Source: Alphaproteobacteria bacterium
GTDB taxonomy: Bacteria > Myxococcota_A > UBA796 > GCA-2862545
Length of the DNA: 64,000 nt
Reading direction: 5' to 3'
NCBI GenBank assembly: GCA_020632875.1
Contig: JACKET010000004.1
Location: forward strand, 434,001-498,000
The notes beneath the pieces were generated by a model, which worked only from the letters and a program-made list of their open reading frames with translations, was not told the origin of the DNA and ran no database searches. A program made the position numbers and the translations under genes. This document shows positions 60,993 to 64,000 of the stretch, one piece after another (the stretch's first letter is position 1; each line of letters starts with the position of its first letter).

Positions 60993-61907
60993 ATGATGGT
61001 GAGCAACCGGGGGTCCGTGACGGGGCTCCTGCGATGGCAGCGCGAGAACGTCGTCTGGTCGGCGTTCTCGGCGTCGATCTGCGTGTTGATCTACAAGCTG
61101 CACGTGCTCGACGTGATCCCGGCGCTGTTCAAGCTGCCCACGATGCCGGTGGCCGTGGTCGGCGGCGCGATCGGCATCTTCGTGTCCTTCCGCACCAACT
61201 CGGCCTACGCGCGCTGGTGGGAGGGCCGCCAGCTGTGGGGCCGCCTCATCAACACGTCCCGGCACTTCTCGACCCAGGTCGTCAGCTGGATCGGGCGCCA
61301 CGACGAGCCCACGTCACAGCTCCTCGTCCGCCGGCAGATCGCCTACGTGCACACGCTCCGGTGCCTGCTGCGCAACGAGGATCCGTTCGCCGACGACGAC
61401 GTGCGCGCCTTCCTGGGCGAATCCGAGCTGGCCGACCTCCCCGAGAAGTCGAACACGACGCACGCCATCCTCCACCTGAACCACCTCGACTTCACGACGT
61501 GGGCCGACGACCACGACATGAGCCCGCACCGGCTCCAGCAGCTCGACGAGAGCGTGCGGCACCTGCTCGACATCCAGGGCGGCTGCGAGCGCATCAAGAA
61601 GACCCCGCTGCCGCGCGGCTACGGCTTCATCGCCGAGCAGCTCATCAAGTACTACGCGTGGCTGCTGCCGTTCGCGATCGTGAGCGAGCTCGACGTGCTC
61701 ACCATCCCGATGAACGTGCTGATCTGCCTGTCGTTCGCGCTGATCAGCGAAGCGGGCCGCGTGCTGGAAGACCCGTTCACGATGTTCTGGAACGGCCTGC
61801 CGCTGTTCGCGATGAGCAAGACGATCGAGCGCGACCTGCGCAGCCGGCTCGGCGAGACGGGCCTGCCGCCCGTGCCGGGGCCCGACGCCAACGGGATCCT
61901 GATGTAG
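60993..61907 (+). CDS. Bestrophin family ion channel
   Basis: 304 aa from ATG 60993. Matches bacterial bestrophins (UPF0187): SFRTNSAYARWWEGRQLWGR, a LINTSRHF segment and a late LTIPMNVLICLSFALISEAG with EDPF (acidic cluster region). About four membrane helices. Bacterial members form pentameric cation or anion channels; selectivity cannot be told here. Divergent from the acetate kinase fusion and convergent with sufS. Confidence 0.9.
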   Translation: MMVSNRGSVTGLLRWQRENVVWSAFSASICVLIYKLHVLDVIPALFKLPTMPVAVVGGAIGIFVSFRTNSAYARWWEGRQLWGRLINTSRHFSTQVVSWIGRHDEPTSQLLVRRQIAYVHTLRCLLRNEDPFADDDVRAFLGESELADLPEKSNTTHAILHLNHLDFTTWADDHDMSPHRLQQLDESVRHLLDIQGGCERIKKTPLPRGYGFIAEQLIKYYAWLLPFAIVSELDVLTIPMNVLICLSFALISEAGRVLEDPFTMFWNGLPLFAMSKTIERDLRSRLGETGLPPVPGPDANGILM

Positions 61908-63128
61908 TCAGCCGAACAGCGTGACCGTGCGCTGGAGCGCCGCGGCGAACCGCTCGACCTCGGCGAGCGTGTTGTACGCGGCGAAGCTCGCGCGCGCCGT
62001 CGCGTCGACGCCCATGCGGCGCATCACGGGCTGGGCGCAGTGGTGGCCGGTGCGGACGGCGATGCCCTGCTCGTCGAGCAGCGTGCCGATGTCGTGCGGG
62101 TGCAGGCCGTCGGTCACGAACGACAGCACGCCGGCCTTGTGCGGCGCCGTGCCGACGAGACGGACCCCGGCGATGGCCCCGACGAGCTCGGTGGCGCGCG
62201 CGAGCAGCGACGCCTCGTGGGCCGCGATGGCCGCGGGGCCGAGGTCGAGCATCCACCGCGCCGCGGCGCCGAGCCCGACCGCGCCGGCGATGTTCGGCGT
62301 GCCGGCCTCGAAGCGCGCGGGCGGTGGGGCCCAGGTGGATTCTTCGAAGGTGACGGTCTCGATCATCTCGCCGCCGCCCTGCCATGGCGGCATCTGCTCG
62401 AGCAGGGACGCCCGCCCCCACAGGGCACCGATGCCCGTCGGGCCGTACATCTTGTGGCCGGACAGCGCGTAGAAGTCGGCGCCGAGCGCCGCCACGTCGA
62501 CCGCGCCGTGCGGAGCGGCCTGGGCGCCGTCGACCACGACGATCGCCCCGTGCGCGTGGGCCCGTTCGGCGATGTGGGCCACGTCGACCACGGTGCCGAG
62601 GGCGTTGCTGACGTGGGTGACCGCGACGACCTTCGTGCGCGGCCCGAGGAGCGCCTCGAACGCCTCGAGATCGAGCGTGCCGTCGTCGTGGATGGGCACC
62701 GCGCGGATGCGGGCGCCGGTCTGACGCGCGACGAGCTGCCACGGGACGATGTTCGAGTGGTGCTCGAGCTCGGTGAGCAGGATCTCGTCGCCGGGCGACA
62801 GGAACGCGGCCCACGCGTAGGCCACGAGGTTCAGCGCCTCGGTGGTGCCGCGGGTGAAGACGATCTCGTCGGGCGATGCGGCACCGACGAACCGCGCGAC
62901 ATCCGTGCGTGCCGCCTCGTACGCCTCGGTGGCGCGCCGCGACAGCACGTGCACGCCGCGATGGACGTTCGCGTGGTCGTGCTCGTAGTACGCGCGGATG
63001 GCATCGAGCACGGCGAGCGGCTTCTGGGAGGACGCCGCGTTGTCGAAGTACACGAGCGGCCGGCCGTCGAGCCCGGCCTCGCGCAGGATGGGGAACTGGG
63101 CGCGGACGGCGTCGACGTCGAAGGTCAC
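61908..63128 (-). CDS. sufS: Cysteine desulfurase SufS
   Basis: 406 aa from GTG 63128, overlapping the sufD stop (GTGA). Class V aminotransferase fold with PLP Lys in ALSGHKMYGPTG and catalytic Cys in VRTGHHCAQPVM. Other motifs: YFDNAASSQKP, FTRGTTEALNLVA, ELEHHSNIVPWQ, VVVDGAQAAPHG, RFEAGTPNIAG. Releases sulfur from cysteine for the SUF iron-sulfur assembly system; SufE or SufU would accept the sulfur but is not visible here. Cytosolic. Confidence 0.95.
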   Translation of the reverse strand: MTFDVDAVRAQFPILREAGLDGRPLVYFDNAASSQKPLAVLDAIRAYYEHDHANVHRGVHVLSRRATEAYEAARTDVARFVGAASPDEIVFTRGTTEALNLVAYAWAAFLSPGDEILLTELEHHSNIVPWQLVARQTGARIRAVPIHDDGTLDLEAFEALLGPRTKVVAVTHVSNALGTVVDVAHIAERAHAHGAIVVVDGAQAAPHGAVDVAALGADFYALSGHKMYGPTGIGALWGRASLLEQMPPWQGGGEMIETVTFEESTWAPPPARFEAGTPNIAGAVGLGAAARWMLDLGPAAIAAHEASLLARATELVGAIAGVRLVGTAPHKAGVLSFVTDGLHPHDIGTLLDEQGIAVRTGHHCAQPVMRRMGVDATARASFAAYNTLAEVERFAAALQRTVTLFG

Positions 63129-64000
63129 GACACCCTCCCCGCGAGGTAGCGCTCGACCACGTGCTCGACGCCCTCGCGGAAGGCCGCGGGCACCGTCTCG
63201 ATCACCTCGCCCGCGAAGGCGCGGGTGAGCAGGCGGCGGGCCTCGAGCGCACCCACGCCGCGCGACCGCAGGTAGAACAGCGCGTCGGGGTCGAGCCGCC
63301 CGACCGTGGCGCCGTGGGACGCCGCGACGTCGTCGTTGTCGATCACGAGCCAGGGGCGGGCGACCGCGCTCGCGTCGTCGGACAGCAGCAGGGTGTTGGC
63401 GGTCTGCGTCGCATCGGCGCCCGGCACGTCGCGCAGCACGTGAACCTCGCCCGTGAACACGGCCCTCGAGCGCGCGTCGAGGATGTTGCGGAACCGCTGG
63501 GTGCTCGTGGCGCCGGCCCCGCTGTGGTGGATGCAGAGGTGGTGATCGGCGTGCGCCGACCCGGCGCCCAGCACGAGCCCGCTGGTGTCGAGGCGGCTCG
63601 ACGGACCGAGCCGCGCCGTCAGATCGAGCCGCGCGATGCCGACGCCCGCGAGCACGGACTGCACGGCGACCTCGCTCCCCTCGCCCGCTTCGACCGCGAT
63701 GCAGCCGGCCAGATCGCCCTCGCCCTCGACGACGTGCGTGAGGGACACGCGGGCGCCGGCGAGCGCCACGATCTCGACGACGGGCACGGCCAGCCCCGGC
63801 CGGAGCGCGTGGTGCAGCAGCACCTCGGTGTGCGACCCCGACTCGCCGACCACGAGGACGCGCGGCGTCGCGAGGCCCCCGAGCTGCGTGGACAGCTCGA
63901 CGGTGCGAGAGGCGCCCGCCTCGGTCGCCAAGAGCGCGAAGTCCTTGAAGAAAGCGGCGTTCAGCCCGGCGAAGCCGTCGCTCGACGCCACGGAGCCGAG
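63125..64000 (-). CDS. sufD: FeS assembly protein SufD (N-terminus beyond window)
   Basis: The frame is open from the window edge to the stop at 63125 (291 codons seen). SufD-like right-handed beta-helix: GFAGLNAAFFKDF near the start, a strand-rich core (EVAVQSVLAGVGIARLDLTA), conserved HHSGAGATSTQRFRNILD and ASHGATVGRLDPDALFYLRSRG. SufD works with SufB and SufC as an Fe-S scaffold; sufC/sufB are expected upstream, beyond the edge. SufB would differ in conserved Cys/Glu; SufD is the better match. Confidence 0.88.
   Translation of the reverse strand, partial: LGSVASSDGFAGLNAAFFKDFALLATEAGASRTVELSTQLGGLATPRVLVVGESGSHTEVLLHHALRPGLAVPVVEIVALAGARVSLTHVVEGEGDLAGCIAVEAGEGSEVAVQSVLAGVGIARLDLTARLGPSSRLDTSGLVLGAGSAHADHHLCIHHSGAGATSTQRFRNILDARSRAVFTGEVHVLRDVPGADATQTANTLLLSDDASAVARPWLVIDNDDVAASHGATVGRLDPDALFYLRSRGVGALEARRLLTRAFAGEVIETVPAAFREGVEHVVERYLAGRVS

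Noticed and set aside
59174..61924. Long forward frame over the acetate kinase fusion and bestrophin
   Set aside because: Low-complexity Arg/Val/Asp composition; true genes in other frames have full family motifs.

Overview
The window is about 64 kb of very GC-rich, gene-dense bacterial DNA with strong G/C preference at third codon positions, frequent GTG starts and many 4-base start/stop overlaps (GTGA, ATGA, TGATG). Several features point to Myxococcota (former Deltaproteobacteria): three eukaryote-like Ser/Thr protein kinases, many lipoproteins with long Asp-Thr/Asp-Ala tandem linkers, FG-GAP and MopE-type repeats, thrombospondin-3-like calcium repeats, a TIGR02996-type leucine-rich protein, and C-terminal tags of the MYXO-CTERM kind. 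That placement is an inference from gene content; no rRNA is present to confirm it. I saw no tRNA, insertion sequence, prophage or CRISPR array.

Layout. 1-6.8 kb: a divergent pair of Asp/Thr-repeat FG-GAP lipoproteins, one cut by the window edge, around a coupled set of Ser/Thr kinase, TPR/PEGA membrane protein and lipoprotein, then a Bax-inhibitor-1 membrane protein. 6.8-12.5 kb: a DUF1554-like lipoprotein, nadA, an S41 peptidase and small unknown genes. 12.5-15.5 kb: a calcium-repeat surface protein and a duplicated CxxCH lipoprotein. 15.5-20.2 kb: a reverse-strand operon of GT-C-like membrane protein, sulfatase-like lipoprotein and YbhN-type flippase-like protein. 20.2-24.1 kb: a STAND ATPase regulator and an unknown protein. 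24.1-28.8 kb: a reverse-strand operon of kinase, TPR/two-TM protein, Asp/Thr lipoprotein and zinc-ribbon protein, divergent from a response regulator, histidine kinase and leucine-rich protein (28.9-32.1 kb). 32-41 kb: a Sel1 protein, ettA, an FeS-type photolyase, a third kinase and a four-gene operon with a UbiA family enzyme and a reduced histidine kinase. 41-42.3 kb: an intergenic island of short-period repeats. 42.3-57.4 kb: envelope proteins and several alpha/beta hydrolases, a triple TonB-C-like protein, an adenylate cyclase, a retropepsin-like/TPR protein, enolase with a coupled acetyltransferase, and a degenerate M16 protein. 57.4-58 kb: a second repeat island. 58-64 kb: a beta-propeller-like lipoprotein, an acetate kinase-PduL fusion, a bestrophin and the sufS/sufD end of a SUF operon.

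The most interesting point is that the same gene order occurs twice: a transmembrane Ser/Thr kinase, then a signal-peptide TPR protein ending in a two-helix hairpin, then an Asp/Thr-linker lipoprotein (1640-6050 forward; 28778-25083 reverse). In the second locus a fourth gene, a zinc-ribbon membrane protein, shares the kinase's C-terminal tail (SDLKNPF). This looks like a repeated envelope-signalling cassette that I do not recognise as described. The AckA-PduL fusion is the clearest unusual enzyme.
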